Source: Nemophila menziesii
Lineage: Eukaryota; Streptophyta; Magnoliopsida; Boraginales; Hydrophyllaceae
Reading direction: 5' to 3'
NCBI GenBank assembly: GCA_029959085.1
Contig: JARWIR010000016.1
Location: 8,973,441 to 9,037,440, forward strand
DNA: 64,000 nucleotides
The position numbers were made by a program, and so were the translations under genes. The notes beneath the pieces were generated by a model that saw nothing but the letters and a program-made list of their open reading frames with translations, was not told the DNA's origin and did no database searches. Positions 48,222-59,264 of this stretch are shown here, piece after piece; position 1 is the first letter of the stretch, and each line of letters opens with the position of its first letter.

Positions 48222-49672
48222 TAAAACAAAACAAAGGGGTAGAAGTAAACGTATAAACACATAGAAGCTAGCAAATAAACCCTAAAGCAATTCTTAAAAT
48301 AAATCTCATATAACAAACTCTAGAAACTAATATACACATACACTAATCATGCAACATCAAACATAAATAATCTCAATCATAAAATTAAAGTCGCAATGCT
48401 TGAAGGTTACACTTGTACTCATCTCTGTATGATGGCTATAGGGTGGTCATTAATCCTAACTCTCTTTGAACGCTCCACCTAGTGTATTCCCTATCAACAG
48501 AATAATAAATTCACTATGCACTTAGGAATCACGAGGTCTTTACGGTTATAATATTGGCTTAAGGACAGGTGTGGATGTATATTTGGTAAATTTGAAGTGA
48601 GCTTTTGGCTCTCTCCTCACTTACCATCAACAATGTCCTCGAGCTTGAGTTAACGCTCAAAAAGATGTTCTCACTCACCCATATGCGCACTAATTTAGCG
48701 TCCCATGTCTACCCACTATAAATAAGATGATTTTCAGAAAATTCCACTTTGCCGGATGTTTTATTCATTCATATTTTTCTTTTTCTTTTCTTTTCTCTTT
48801 TTTTTTCTTCTTTTTTTTTTGTACAGAAGCAAACCGGGTTCCCGGTTTTGACGAATCCGGGCTCCCGGTTCCTACTGTATGATTTTTCAAAATTTTTCAT
48901 TTTTTCTTTCTTTTTCATTTTTCTTCATTCCCGGCAAAGGGTTACAAGTATATATCATCTGCAATTGTGCTACAATACAAAGCACATCGATCCCTACCCA
49001 TTTAATTCCCCATATGTGGTCCCACCACCCCAAACTCAAGCTCGAGACATGTCTCAGGATTGTGATTCAAGTGCGGGTCATATGGTCATGCCTAATAATC
49101 TAAGGGATAATGGCTTATATCGTGGCTACAAAGAAAGGTCTAAAGGCTCAAAGTGGGCTAAGACGGATAATAATTAATACAAGGGATAGCAGGCTAAAAA
49201 GGCACAAATGGCTAACAAAGAACTGCCCCTATCATTTTCCTAAGTACATAGCTTGTCTTTAGTTCATATCTAGGTGGGTTCTCTACTAATTAAGATTTCA
49301 CGTTCTACACACCAAACATATTCCTTGAGTACAAGCTTACTTCATTTGCATTGTTCATTAATTTTTCCTATCAATTACCTATGTTCGCATGCAATTGTAA
49401 GTGCGTTTTATATCAATCCCTAAAGTCCACTATTTACTATCATAGATTCATCAAAAGTATGCTTAAAGGGATATTTAAAAATTTCTACAGTCAAACGCAA
49501 CTCCGGAATTTTTTTTATTGAAAGCAAATAAAGCGAATAACACATAAAAAATTGGGATGAGGCAACGAACCCCACCCCAAACTCAAAAATGAGCCGTGTC
49601 CCCACGACTCGAAAAGACTCAATAAAGCATTTAAACTAATATACACTAAGAGGAAAGTTTAGAAAACGTATC
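48222..49672 (-). other. 3' non-coding region of element D
   Basis: No gene. It contains an isolated box pair (48834-48868) flanked by pyrimidine-rich tracts, and the tRNA-Asp-like motif at 48930-48941. The 142-codon plus-strand frame at 48749-49177 is antisense and low-complexity (Phe/Leu) and is not a gene. Confidence 0.7.
48834..48868 (-). repeat. isolated CCGGGTTCCCGG box pair, element D
   Basis: Boxes at 48834-48845 and 48857-48868 start 23 bp apart, exactly the spacing of the three pairs in the main array. They lie about 650 bp from the 3' LTR, downstream of the accessory ORF. Confidence 0.8.
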
Positions 49673-50989
49673 TTAACCAGCGCGAGGCTGGTTATCGGTG
49701 TTGCGTTCTGGACCTTTTTCTCGCGTAACAGCATCATAAATCGCGTTTTGAAGTGTATTTACGCCTAGGATTAAATTTCGAAGCAGGTCCAGTTCTTTTG
49801 TAACGTTTCCCAAGGTAGCAATCATCCTCTCCTGATTCTCTTCCAACACCTGAATCTTCGCTTCCAACTCAGGTACAGTTTTCGCTTTCTTTGATTGAGG
49901 AGTTCTTGGACTTCTTGTAGCTCGTGTTGCCTCTTCATGGATGTTCTTGATTGTGCTCAAAGCTATACTCACACCAACTGAAACAGTATCAATATCTGCG
50001 TCCTTACGCGGAATCTTTGCGTCTAAACACAACTGAGTAATAGTACAAGGAAACTTCAGATTTTGTTGTTTCATTGGTGATTTTGCGAACTCCATGATCG
50101 TATCATAAATGATCCTAGCAACATCAAATGGTTTCTCCTCCAAAATACACTTAATAACAAATATGTGCTCTTTCTTCAACTCGGAAGTGTGTTTAATACC
50201 AAAGAAAGTGGGTATTATGAAACGAGACCAAACCTTAGCACGAGGTGTCAAACTACTGCTGTAAAACTGTCCAGGATACCTTTCACCTTCAGGAATTGGG
50301 CTAGTCCCATTAACAAGCACGGTCCCCCAAAGGGATTCAAAATCAAAAGAAGGGTCATGAAGAATTTCTTGGAAGGGGCATGTTCCAGAAAAGTTGGGTA
50401 GTTTCAATGATTTCCGAATACGTTCAATAGAGAAAGGAACTACCTTTTTGCGGATATCGATGGCATCATGGGAGGTAGCTAAACCTTCGTAAAATTCTCG
50501 CACAAAAGTAGGAATAAACTCAAGCTTCCTTTCTTGTAACGCCTTCCAACCAAACTTAGCACATGTCACAGCATATTCCTTGTAATCACTACTCATAATA
50601 CCCTTAGGAAAATTCGTCTCCTCACCAAATTTCAAAAATTCAATTCTTTCACGAACCTGAGTATTCCAACAAGTGTAAACCCTCTTAGGCTTGTGGGCCC
50701 ACATCTTCATACGCGGAGGTTTCGTAACGGGTGCTTCCGGAATCTCTTGTTCAGTTTCTTCCTCAATGTTCTTCGCAATTTCCTCTTCTGGTTCCTTTGC
50801 ACTTTCAATCTCATCAATCAATCTTCTCTTTAGACCTGTGATTTCTTTTCTGTTAGAATCAAGCTTAACTTCGTCAATTTTTCGTTTAGGATGCGAATCA
50901 GGAATCTCAATAGCTTGTTCTTGAGAACCACCAATGGTGGTCTTTCTTCTAGGAGCAGTTCTTCGGAAATCACCGGTTCTGTTAGTCAT
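49673..50989 (-). CDS. accessory ORF, long form (438 aa), element D
   Basis: Open from ATG 50987-50989 to 49673. Residues 1-100 are basic and acidic in turn, with 'RRTAPRRKTT', 'HPKRKIDE' and 'GLKRRLIDE' (nuclear-localisation-like) and a Glu-rich stretch. Residues about 110-330 form a compact domain ('KFGWKALQERKLEFIPTFVREFYEGL', 'VPFSIERIRKSLKLP', 'VWSRFIIPTFFGIKH'). From memory this resembles the 'putative plant transposon protein' family (PF20167) found with Athila-like elements. Residues about 370-425 are a leucine-rich coiled coil. No transmembrane segment is seen, so it is not an obvious envelope protein. Possibly expressed from a spliced or internal RNA. Confidence 0.8.
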   Translation of the reverse strand: MTNRTGDFRRTAPRRKTTIGGSQEQAIEIPDSHPKRKIDEVKLDSNRKEITGLKRRLIDEIESAKEPEEEIAKNIEEETEQEIPEAPVTKPPRMKMWAHKPKRVYTCWNTQVRERIEFLKFGEETNFPKGIMSSDYKEYAVTCAKFGWKALQERKLEFIPTFVREFYEGLATSHDAIDIRKKVVPFSIERIRKSLKLPNFSGTCPFQEILHDPSFDFESLWGTVLVNGTSPIPEGERYPGQFYSSSLTPRAKVWSRFIIPTFFGIKHTSELKKEHIFVIKCILEEKPFDVARIIYDTIMEFAKSPMKQQNLKFPCTITQLCLDAKIPRKDADIDTVSVGVSIALSTIKNIHEEATRATRSPRTPQSKKAKTVPELEAKIQVLEENQERMIATLGNVTKELDLLRNLILGVNTLQNAIYDAVTREKGPERNTDNQPRAG

Positions 50990-51928
50990 CTCTTTTCACC
51001 CCAAACTCAAAACTTCAAATAATGAGAAACGTAGAGAAAAAGTTTAGAATTTTGATGTTTTGAGGTTTAAGAATTTAAGAACTAGGTGAAATATGAGATG
51101 GGTCTTGGTTGATTTGTATGGGAGAAGAAAGAATTGGGTTTAATTTAAGGAATTGGGTGAAGAAGAATTTTGGGAAAAAGTAAGGATTTGATGATATTTT
51201 GGAGAGGAGGTGAGTTGATCTTATGTTTTTGTGGTGAAAGAGGGTAGGATTTGATGATATATAGTGTTTTGGTAGATGAATTTCGGAGGTGGGGATGCTA
51301 TTGGTGCGTTTTTAGGTAAAGACTTGGAAAAGAGGCTAAAAACTAGGTTAAAACACCTCAAAACCGCCTCTCACAGCTTTCAAACCGGGTTCCCGGTTTT
51401 GGCAAAACCGGGTTCCCGGTTCCGCGTCGCTGTGACGGCGCGGAAAATAATTGTGGACTCGTTTTTTTTTTTTTTCAAAACGCACCAAAACGCTGGACCC
51501 CAAGACGCGGGGTCAGGGATTTTCTTCGCCGAAACCGGGTACCCGGTTCTGTGGAATGCGGGTTCCCGGAATTTCTCGATGGCGCGAGTCAAAACGCGCC
51601 AAAACGCAGCACCTCAAAACGCTGGACCAGAACTTTTGGTTGGTACCAGCCCCAAAACCGGGTTCCCGGTTTATGCGAAACCGGGTACCCGGTTTCTCCT
51701 GGACATCCAACCAATTTTTCTTCTGTTTTCGCCAAATCGACCCCAAACTCAAGTCCTTTTTACCCCTGAAATCATCAAAAACAACTACCCTTCCTCATTT
51801 CTTAATAAAAACAATAAAATTACGAAAAATCAAACTAATCTAAATTGCAAAAATGTAAAAACTCAGCTAATATACAAGTAATTGGCTTTTGTTTAACGTC
51901 GTTAAGCTCGACGGGTTACCTCACGCTT
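50990..51928 (-). other. region between pol and accessory ORF, element D
   Basis: About 940 bp with the box array, two PPT-like motifs and the post-pol motif CTTTTGTTTAACGTC at 51886-51900. The overlapping open frames on both strands at 51276-51881 are by-products of the GC-rich repeats. Confidence 0.65.
51385..51692 (-). repeat. paired CCGGGTTCCCGG box array, element D
   Basis: Three pairs: 51385/51408, 51535/51558, 51658/51681. Every pair has a 23-bp start-to-start spacing; pairs are 150 and 123 bp apart. Units are CCGGGTTCCCGG or CCGGGTACCCGG (the latter a perfect palindrome); one has GCGGGTTCCCGG. The spacer DNA is comparatively GC-rich and repeats 'aaaacgc' and 'gctggacc'. Same position as the CCGGCATACCGG arrays of C and E. 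Confidence 0.85.
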
Positions 51929-54900
51929 CTAAGGATTCTCGAGGAGATACATGACCTCCCCGGGTTGTGGATCTTCCGAGCGATTGGTATCTTCACCTCC
52001 ATGGTATATCTTTAATCTTTGACCGTTAACCATAAAGGTACGGTTCTCTAGCGGGTGTTCTATTTCTATCGCCCCATGAGGTGTAACTTTGGTCACTATG
52101 TATGGACCTGACCACTTAGATCTTAACTTACCCGGAAAATTGCTGAACTTTGAATTATACTTTAATACTTTTTGCCCCACTTCAAAGTTCTTTGGACGAA
52201 TCCGATTGTCATGCCATTTCTTTGTGTTTTCTTTGTAAAGTTTGGCATTTTCATAAGCATGCAACCGGAATTCGTCAAGTTCATTAAGCTTCATCATACG
52301 ATTCTTTCCGGCTAAGATAGGATCTAAGTTCAACTGCGCAATCGCCCAATAGGCACCCATTTCAAGCTCTAAAGGTAAGTGACAAGCCTTACCATACACC
52401 ATACGATAGGGAGATGCACCAACTGGAGTCTTAAACGCAGTACGATAGGCCCACAACGCATCATCTAACTTCATTGACCAATCTTTTCTTGTAGGACCAA
52501 CGGTTTTCTCTAGGATTGATTTGACTTCACGATTCGAAACTTCAGCTTGACCATTGGATTGTGGATGATATGCAGTAGATACACGGTGTCTAACTCCATA
52601 TTTCTCTAGAATAGTCTTCAGATATTTATTAACGAAATGAGATCCTCCATCGCTAATAATCACTCTAGGTGTGCCATGTCTAGTGAAAATATGTGACTTC
52701 AAGAACTTAATCACCACTCGTGAATCATTAGTAGGTAAAGCCACCGCTTCTACCCACTTAGACACATAATCAACAGCCAATAAGATATAGAGGTTACCAT
52801 TTGAAGGAACGAAAGGACCCATAAAGTCTATGCCCCACACATCGAATATCTCAACCTCTAACACATTATTACATGGCATCTCATCCCTCTTAGATATGTT
52901 TCCGGTAAACTGGCATCTCGTACATTTCTTAACATATTCATGACAATCTTTTATCAGAGAAGGCCAGTAAAAACCTGATTGAAATACCTTTGCAGCAGTT
53001 CTGTCTCCTTTGAAATGTCCTCCATATAATGAATCATGGCATCCAGCTATAATGGCTTGAGTCTCTTCCCTTGCTACACATCTTCGTATCATTTGGTCAG
53101 CACAAACTTTATAGAGGAACGGATCCTCCCAAAAGAACTGTCTAGCACGATGAGATAACCTCTTTCTTTCTTGATAAGTAGAACCTTCAGGAAAAACACC
53201 ACTCACCACTAAATTGGCAATATCTGCATACCACGGAGCCTCATAATCTCGAACAACGAATAAACTCTCATCAGGAAACTCTTCTCTAACTGCTTCAGTA
53301 CCACTATTCATCTCTGAACCCTCTAAACGCGATAGATGATCTGCAACCTGATTCTCACAACCCTTTCTGTCTTTGATCTCTAAATCGAACTCTTGAAGCA
53401 ATAACACCCATCTGATTAACCTTGGTTTCGCATCTTTCTTCTCCATAAGAAATCTGATCGCGGAATGATCTGTATAAACAATAACTTTCGCTCCAAGAAG
53501 ATAAGAGCGAAATTTATCAAACGAATAGACAACTGCTAGCAACTCTTTTTCTGTAACTGTGTAATTAATCTGAGCACCACTAAAAGTTTTACTAGCATAG
53601 TAAATCGAATGAAAAACCTTCTCTTTCCTCTGTCCTAATACAGCTCCCATACACAAATCACTCGCATCACACATAACTTCAAACGGTAAATTCCAATCTG
53701 GAGGTAACACTATAGGAGCAGAAATAAGCTTTTCTTTGATTGCTTTGAAGGCCGCTAAACAAGCTTCATCAAAAAGGAATTTGCAATCCTTTTCGAGTAA
53801 GTTGCATAACGGTTTAGCAATCTTAGAAAAATCTTTAATGAAACGCCTATAAAAGCCAGCATGGCCAAGAAAACTCCTTACCCCTTTAACAGAAACGGGA
53901 GGGGGAAGAGTTTTAATTACCTCTATCTTTGCTCTATCAACCTCTAAACCAACACTCGAAACTTTGTGACCCAGAACAATACCTTCGCGAACCATGAAGT
54001 GACACTTCTCCCAGTTGAGCACCAAATCTGTTTCCTTGCATCTCACTAACACTTTCTCCAAGTTATCCAAACATATATCAAAATCATCACCAAACACGGA
54101 GAAATCATCCATGAACACTTCAAGGAAATTATCTATCATGTCCCAGAAGATGGCCATCATACACCTTTGAAGAGTAGCGGGGGCGTTACACAATCCAAAT
54201 GGCATTCTGCGATATGCAAAAGTACCAAATGGGCATGTAAAGGTAGTCTTATGTTGATCTTCTGGAGCCACGTAAATCTGATTGTACCCGGAGTAACCAT
54301 CCAAGAAACAATAATATTCTCTTCCGGCTAATTTGTCTAACATCTGATCAATGAAGGGCAAAGGGAAATGATCTTTTCTGGTGGCCTTGTTCAGCTTTCT
54401 GTAATCCATGCAAACTCTCCAACCTACTACCGTTCTTGAAGGAATCGCCTCATTTTTATCATTAAGAACTGTTGTAATTCCTCCTTTCTTCGGTACACAC
54501 TGAACTGGACTCACCCATTCACTACTCGAAATGGGATAAATAATCCCCGCATCTAAAAGCTTAATCACCTCCTTCTTCACCACATCCTTCATGGCTGGCA
54601 TTAATCTTCTCTGACCTTCAACTGAGCGTGCATTAACATCTTCTAGTATGATTTTGTGTTGACAATAGGATGGACTAATGCCTTTGATATCAGCAATTGT
54701 CCAACCTATTGCTTCTTTGTTGGCTCTTAACACACGCAACAGTTTATCTTCTTGAGGACCTGTTAAATTAGCTGAAACAATAACAGGTAAAGTTTCATTA
54801 GTACCCAAATAAGCATACCTCAAGTGTGCTGGCAATGGTTTTTCTTCCAACTCCGGAGGAGATTCAATTGAAGGCTTCTTTTTAGGAATAATCTCCCCCG

Positions 54901-56479
54901 GTTCTCTCACAGGTTCATAGGCAAGACGCCTATATTTCGGATTTTCAGAGTTGAGAGCTGCCACTGTTTCTGTAAGCTCCTCCATCATCTCAGGTGAATC
55001 TAATGTCAAAGCGGCCTGCAAGATATCATCAAAATTTAAGCAATTAAATACCTCTTGCGATGCTTGCTCTACTACATCCATTCTGAAGCAATCTTCCTGA
55101 GAATCTGGGAATTTCATAGCTCGAAATACATTGAATTTAACTTCCTCATCTTGTATCCTCATCGTTAATTCGCCATTCTCTACATCGATCAATGTCCTCC
55201 CTGTAGCTAGGAAGGGTCTACCCAAAATAATGGGGACATTTCTATCTGCATTGTATTCAAGAATTACGAAATCAACAGGAAATATAAGTGTAACTGCCTT
55301 AACAAGGACATCCTCAATACGGCCTTCAGGATGAGCAAGGGACCTGTCCGCCATTTGCAAGACCATAGAAGTAGGTCTTGCGTTTCCAATTTTAAGCTTA
55401 TCAAAGACTGACTTGGGCATCAAGTTGATGCTTGCCCCCAAATCGCATAGCGCTTTTCCCTTCCATTCTTCTCCAATCGATATGGGAATCGTGAAACTCC
55501 CCGGATCAACTAACTTCGGAGGTAATTTGCTCTGGCAAATCGCACTACACTCTTCCGGAAGGCCAATCATCTCATTATCACAGTAGGGCCTTTTATTAGT
55601 GAGGGCCCTCTTCAAAAACTTCGTATACTTAGGAATATCTCGAATTGCCTCAAGTAACGGAATATTAATACTCAAACCCTTTACTCTATTGAAGAATTTC
55701 TGAAAATCACCCATATCACCCTTTTTCTGAACTCGCGATGGAAACGGTGGTGGAGGGCGATTGCTTACAATTTCATCTCTCTTTTTCGGAATTTCTCTTG
55801 GTCTTTCTATCTCTTCAACCTCACTATCTTTCTCATTCTCTTTCTCTTTCTCACCCGCTTCCTTTTCTTTTCTTGGGACTTCTTTCTCTTTCATAACGGG
55901 AAAAGGAGGTGGAGGGAGATTCTTACCACTTCTTAATGTAATAGCCTTGCAATCTTCACGTTGTGTTGGATTCTCCGTATCGCTAGGAAGTTGCCCTTGT
56001 GGACGCTGATTCAGCTGTTTATTAATTTGACTCAGCTGATTCTGGAAAATCTTCATATTTGCTTCAGCTGCGTTCTGACGTTCCAAAGCTTGTGTTTGAA
56101 GAGCAATCAAATTTTCAACGGTTTTCTGAAGGGTAATTACTCCTTCTTGTGGATGGGCAGGTAGAGCTTTCTGGTTTAAATTCTCATCGTAGGTATTCTG
56201 AGGAGCTTGTCTTTGCACATAATTGTTTTGATTCTGTCCTCCTTGATGATTGTTGTGTGGTCTTGGATTATAGTTGTTGCCTTGAGGACGCGGCTGATAC
56301 GCGTAAGTAGGATTGGCTGCCCCATTAGGATTTGAATATTGAAACCCAGGATGGTTTCTGTTAGGCTGATATCCATTACCACTTGAATTGAAATTACCTC
56401 TATTGGACATAAAATTCACTGATTCTTGGTTATTCGGACAACTTTCCTCATCATGATCATCTACCTTACAATCGAACAC
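51929..56479 (-). CDS. pol polyprotein of element D (PR-RT-RNaseH-IN)
   Basis: 1516 open codons. The usable sense begins inside the nucleocapsid zinc knuckle; the ATG at 56477-56479 is probably not a true start, since C shows gag and pol in one frame. Order: Asn/Gln-rich nucleocapsid tail; Pro-rich linker (about 190, 245); protease CDLGAS (about 344); RT (about 640-850, FMDD near 788); RNase H (CDASD near 936); integrase zinc region (about 1145-1190); core D-D-E ('GIDFMGP', 'IISDGG', 'GQAEVSNRE', about 1220-1315); and GPY/F near 1457. No chromodomain. All catalytic residues are present. Confidence 0.93.
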   Translation of the reverse strand: MFDCKVDDHDEESCPNNQESVNFMSNRGNFNSSGNGYQPNRNHPGFQYSNPNGAANPTYAYQPRPQGNNYNPRPHNNHQGGQNQNNYVQRQAPQNTYDENLNQKALPAHPQEGVITLQKTVENLIALQTQALERQNAAEANMKIFQNQLSQINKQLNQRPQGQLPSDTENPTQREDCKAITLRSGKNLPPPPFPVMKEKEVPRKEKEAGEKEKENEKDSEVEEIERPREIPKKRDEIVSNRPPPPFPSRVQKKGDMGDFQKFFNRVKGLSINIPLLEAIRDIPKYTKFLKRALTNKRPYCDNEMIGLPEECSAICQSKLPPKLVDPGSFTIPISIGEEWKGKALCDLGASINLMPKSVFDKLKIGNARPTSMVLQMADRSLAHPEGRIEDVLVKAVTLIFPVDFVILEYNADRNVPIILGRPFLATGRTLIDVENGELTMRIQDEEVKFNVFRAMKFPDSQEDCFRMDVVEQASQEVFNCLNFDDILQAALTLDSPEMMEELTETVAALNSENPKYRRLAYEPVREPGEIIPKKKPSIESPPELEEKPLPAHLRYAYLGTNETLPVIVSANLTGPQEDKLLRVLRANKEAIGWTIADIKGISPSYCQHKIILEDVNARSVEGQRRLMPAMKDVVKKEVIKLLDAGIIYPISSSEWVSPVQCVPKKGGITTVLNDKNEAIPSRTVVGWRVCMDYRKLNKATRKDHFPLPFIDQMLDKLAGREYYCFLDGYSGYNQIYVAPEDQHKTTFTCPFGTFAYRRMPFGLCNAPATLQRCMMAIFWDMIDNFLEVFMDDFSVFGDDFDICLDNLEKVLVRCKETDLVLNWEKCHFMVREGIVLGHKVSSVGLEVDRAKIEVIKTLPPPVSVKGVRSFLGHAGFYRRFIKDFSKIAKPLCNLLEKDCKFLFDEACLAAFKAIKEKLISAPIVLPPDWNLPFEVMCDASDLCMGAVLGQRKEKVFHSIYYASKTFSGAQINYTVTEKELLAVVYSFDKFRSYLLGAKVIVYTDHSAIRFLMEKKDAKPRLIRWVLLLQEFDLEIKDRKGCENQVADHLSRLEGSEMNSGTEAVREEFPDESLFVVRDYEAPWYADIANLVVSGVFPEGSTYQERKRLSHRARQFFWEDPFLYKVCADQMIRRCVAREETQAIIAGCHDSLYGGHFKGDRTAAKVFQSGFYWPSLIKDCHEYVKKCTRCQFTGNISKRDEMPCNNVLEVEIFDVWGIDFMGPFVPSNGNLYILLAVDYVSKWVEAVALPTNDSRVVIKFLKSHIFTRHGTPRVIISDGGSHFVNKYLKTILEKYGVRHRVSTAYHPQSNGQAEVSNREVKSILEKTVGPTRKDWSMKLDDALWAYRTAFKTPVGASPYRMVYGKACHLPLELEMGAYWAIAQLNLDPILAGKNRMMKLNELDEFRLHAYENAKLYKENTKKWHDNRIRPKNFEVGQKVLKYNSKFSNFPGKLRSKWSGPYIVTKVTPHGAIEIEHPLENRTFMVNGQRLKIYHGGEDTNRSEDPQPGEVMYLLENP

Positions 56480-57561
56480 ATATACACCTCTTGTGCAGCA
56501 TGCACGGCTACCTTCTTACCCGAAAATCCTTCTTTCACAGCTAGAGTAAGCTGCTTCAATTGTTGCTCTATGGTATTCTGGATCTTATTCTCAAATGTAG
56601 CAAATTTCTCTTCTATGTCAACATTATTTACTCCCTTGACTGGTGTTCTTACTGAGCTCCACCCAACTTCATTCTTGACTGTTCTCTCTAAAATAATTTT
56701 GGCATGAGCGGGTTGAACTTGAAGAAAACCTGCTCCACATAGCGTATCCAATTTCTCTCTTGAAATTCCATCAAGGCCTCTATAAAAGATCTTTAACTGT
56801 TGTTGTTCTGAAAAGCCATGATTGGGAACTTTACGCAAACACATCTGAAATCTTGTCCAACTCTTACCCACTGTTTCCTCATACTCTTGACGGAATTGTG
56901 TCAATTCTAGTTCAGCATCTAACCTCATGTTACTTGGGTAATACCTGTCAAAGAAAGCAATTTCTAATTGGTCCCAATTAGTAATCCTCGTAGGATCTTG
57001 CGTATCGTGCCATTCACTTGCTCCATCAATGACAAAGAATTTGAAAGCAGCAAAATACATCTGTTCTCTTGAAACCCCTTGTGTGATATAAGAATCACAT
57101 ATCTGTTTGAATTTCTGTACCGCTCTAAGAGGATCTTCCGATGGTCTTCCGCGAAAATTTCCAAAGTTTTGGAACTGAGCTAGCATACCCGAATCTGGAC
57201 GGAATCTCGGAACATTAATATCTGGAGCACCTACTCCTATAGCTGGAGCGCGGAATGGAACTTCTGGAGGGCCATTAGTGAACCACGGATCATGATTCAT
57301 CACTATCTGGACTGGAGGATTAGGATTTAGTGGTTGAACTTGAGGAATAACGCCTGGAGCTAAAGGTTGGCCATTTGCATCTAACTGGCCTTGTCCATTC
57401 TGTTGACCTTGAATAATGATATTCTCCATTCTGTTACTTAATTCTTCTACTTCTAAAGCTTCTCGTTCTCTTCTTCTTCTGTTCGCAAGTCTGATCAACG
57501 ATTCTGGATTACTAAGGATCGGAGGTGCTGGCTCTAGATCCTTGAATAGCCTTCTTCGCAT
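56461..57561 (-). CDS. gag of element D
   Basis: 366 codons from ATG 57559-57561, about 135 bp after the LTR. The N-terminal basic helix '[10 protein letters not shown]' is followed by a Gln/Pro spacer and the Retrotrans_gag core ('[17 protein letters not shown]', '[15 protein letters not shown]', '[16 protein letters not shown]', 'IFYRGLDG', '[14 protein letters not shown]'). The last codons enter the zinc knuckle and hit a stop at 56461-56463, 19 bp inside the pol frame. Relative to C, one base is missing at the knuckle, which separates the frames. Forms the virus-like particle. Confidence 0.92.
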   Translation of the reverse strand: MRRRLFKDLEPAPPILSNPESLIRLANRRRREREALEVEELSNRMENIIIQGQQNGQGQLDANGQPLAPGVIPQVQPLNPNPPVQIVMNHDPWFTNGPPEVPFRAPAIGVGAPDINVPRFRPDSGMLAQFQNFGNFRGRPSEDPLRAVQKFKQICDSYITQGVSREQMYFAAFKFFVIDGASEWHDTQDPTRITNWDQLEIAFFDRYYPSNMRLDAELELTQFRQEYEETVGKSWTRFQMCLRKVPNHGFSEQQQLKIFYRGLDGISREKLDTLCGAGFLQVQPAHAKIILERTVKNEVGWSSVRTPVKGVNNVDIEEKFATFENKIQNTIEQQLKQLTLAVKEGFSGKKVAVHAAQEVYMCSIVR

Positions 57562-57671
57562 ACACCAAACCTAAAAACCTGAAAAAGCTAACAAACAAAA
57601 AGCGTAAAACTGATAAAATAAAATAAATGCACTTATCACTAAAGGATAAACACCGTGGTCACACGCTACCG

Positions 57672-57689
57672 TCCCCGGCAGCGGCGCCA
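57672..57689 (-). promoter_or_regulatory. tRNA-Asp primer-binding site, element D
   Basis: Minus-sense TGGCGCCGCTGCCGGGGA, six bases from the 5' LTR end, identical to that of B. One mismatch to plant tRNA-Asp. Confidence 0.9.
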
Positions 57690-57695
57690 AAAACT

Positions 57696-59259
57696 TGGTG
57701 GTCCTTTGTGTGTTCTAAAAATAAATGCAAAAGATAATCGAACCACAACCGCAAGTGTACGGTTGTCCCAAGTAGTAATAACTGATAAATCAGATTCGTT
57801 CCAAGGACGGATGGTTGATCACAATGTTTAGCAAGTAGTGATTGATGCACTTATGAAAATAAAAGATAATAATATGTTTGTTTGGTTTTTGTTTATTAAA
57901 GCTAATGAATGAAAGACAAATATTAAAATGCAAGTAGAAGCTAAGACGCAAGTAAAATAAGTGAAAACGCAATATGAGATGTAGTACTTGAGAACGCAAG
58001 GATCCTCCTAATTTTACTTTCTAACTTATGCTGTTTAAGGGCTAAATCAATCAATTACAATGGTCGGGATTCTAAATTCCTTATACCCCCGTCAGGGTGG
58101 ACTATAAGGCAATCCTAAAGTGTCACTAGTCCCGTCAGGGTAAATATGATCCACCGTTGGATGATTAAGATTTATTACCACTTTGGCCCTAGGATTAACT
58201 AAGTTCGTCAGAATCAATAGTTTTTATCCCAGATTGAACAATTAATTCTGTACCTAAACCCCCCGTCAAGATGATCCACACGCCACATATGTGGAATAGC
58301 TTAGATACTAATACCTAATTTTAGTTCGCGACTCTAAAATCAGTAAATAATCACAAATTATCGAAAAGAGTAAAAGACCTGATTTAATTTAATTTAACAG
58401 AAACCCAAATTCAACATTCGTTATAAAATAAAACTAGGATTCACCCATAGTTTGTTCTCAAGCACTAATGAAAGCTTAGCTCATATTAAAATTAAAAACT
58501 AAATAAAAGGAAATGGAATTCATATTGTTTACAAAATTAAAATACGAAAAGAACCTAATTTCCGGAATTGGAATGACTACGAACGGAGCTATAGACCCAC
58601 TCCAGCTCTTGTAGCTTCTTCTTTCTTCCTTCTGTTGCTTCTCTCTGGTGTTTAATCTTGTGGAATGTGAATTGTGTGAAAAATAGAAGTCCAGACCTCC
58701 TTTTATAAGTAAAAATTCGGACTAGGGCTTGGACCAGAAAATAAAAGCCTAATTAAATGTCCAAGCCCACTTTCTAAGCCCAAAATCCCGTAACTGATGA
58801 TAGGCCTTCACTAAAACGGCTTTTCCCGATGCGTTACAACTCCGATTGACCTCATTCCAGTTGCTAAAGTTCCGTACTTCGATAAGGAATGATTTCTCTT
58901 CAAAGGTCAGCGGCTAAATCATCGCTTAAGCACCTCGAAATCAGCAATCTATGACCTGGAAAGTGGATTTTCAGCTCTAAAGATAATATCTTCGGGATTT
59001 GTCTTCAAGTCTTGACTCTAATTCACGATCTTTGACCTTCTCCTCGGATTCCTCTCCTAGCTAACATCTAAAACCTGTAAACTTTACACTAAAAATACCA
59101 ATATTACGCGCAAAAGTTTAATAAATTAAAAATGCTAGAAATAAAAAGGTAATTCCGGATTATTGAATATTTAGTCCAAAAGTCTATCTAATTAATTAAA
59201 TAAACACAAAAAATGATGTCTCCCAAGGGTCTAAAATAAGAACAATTAGGGAGACATCA
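57696..59259 (-). repeat. 5' LTR of element D
   Basis: 1564 bp; partner of 46622-48185. A TATA-like TATAAAAG (minus sense) at 58700-58707 is the likely promoter. It is followed by the ATGAT duplication. Confidence 0.97.
58700..58707 (-). promoter_or_regulatory. TATA box, element D 5' LTR
   Basis: TATAAAAG on the minus strand, followed about 30 bp downstream by 'gacttctattttt', a plausible RNA start. Confidence 0.55.
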
Positions 59260-59264
59260 ATGAT

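Larger units (their letters stand above)
48188..51752 (-). repeat. five phased PPT-like motifs of element D
   Basis: At 48188-48200 (true tract, one change), 49027-49039, 49574-49586 (after the accessory stop), 50998-51010 (nine bases before the accessory ATG) and 51740-51752 (after the box array); the last four are exact copies of TTGAGTTTGGGGT in the minus sense. The spacing differs from C, but the landmarks are the same. Confidence 0.82.
46622..59259 (-). mobile_element. Athila/Tat-like gypsy element D, young and nearly intact
   Basis: 12,638 bp with two 1564-bp LTRs that differ at about four positions (47744, 47846, 47880, 48134 against 58818, 58920, 58954, 59208). Target duplications ATGAT at 46617-46621 and 59260-59264 are exact. 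Minus-strand order: LTR, tRNA-Asp primer site, gag, pol, paired-box array, accessory ORF, 3' non-coding region, hairpin, polypurine tract, LTR. The single visible coding defect is a frame step between gag and pol. It sits inside the 3' non-coding region of E. Confidence 0.97.

Noticed and set aside
48749..49177. 142-aa plus-strand frame
   Set aside because: Antisense to the 3' non-coding region of D and dominated by pyrimidine tracts.
49673..50989. Envelope protein interpretation of the accessory ORF
   Set aside because: No signal peptide, no transmembrane segment and no furin-like site are visible; basic and coiled-coil features fit a nuclear or nucleic-acid-associated protein better.
51276..51881. 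201-aa and 130-aa plus-strand frames between pol and accessory ORF of D
   Set aside because: They read through the CCGGG box array in several frames and are not shared as proteins with C or E; explained by GC-rich repeats with few stops.
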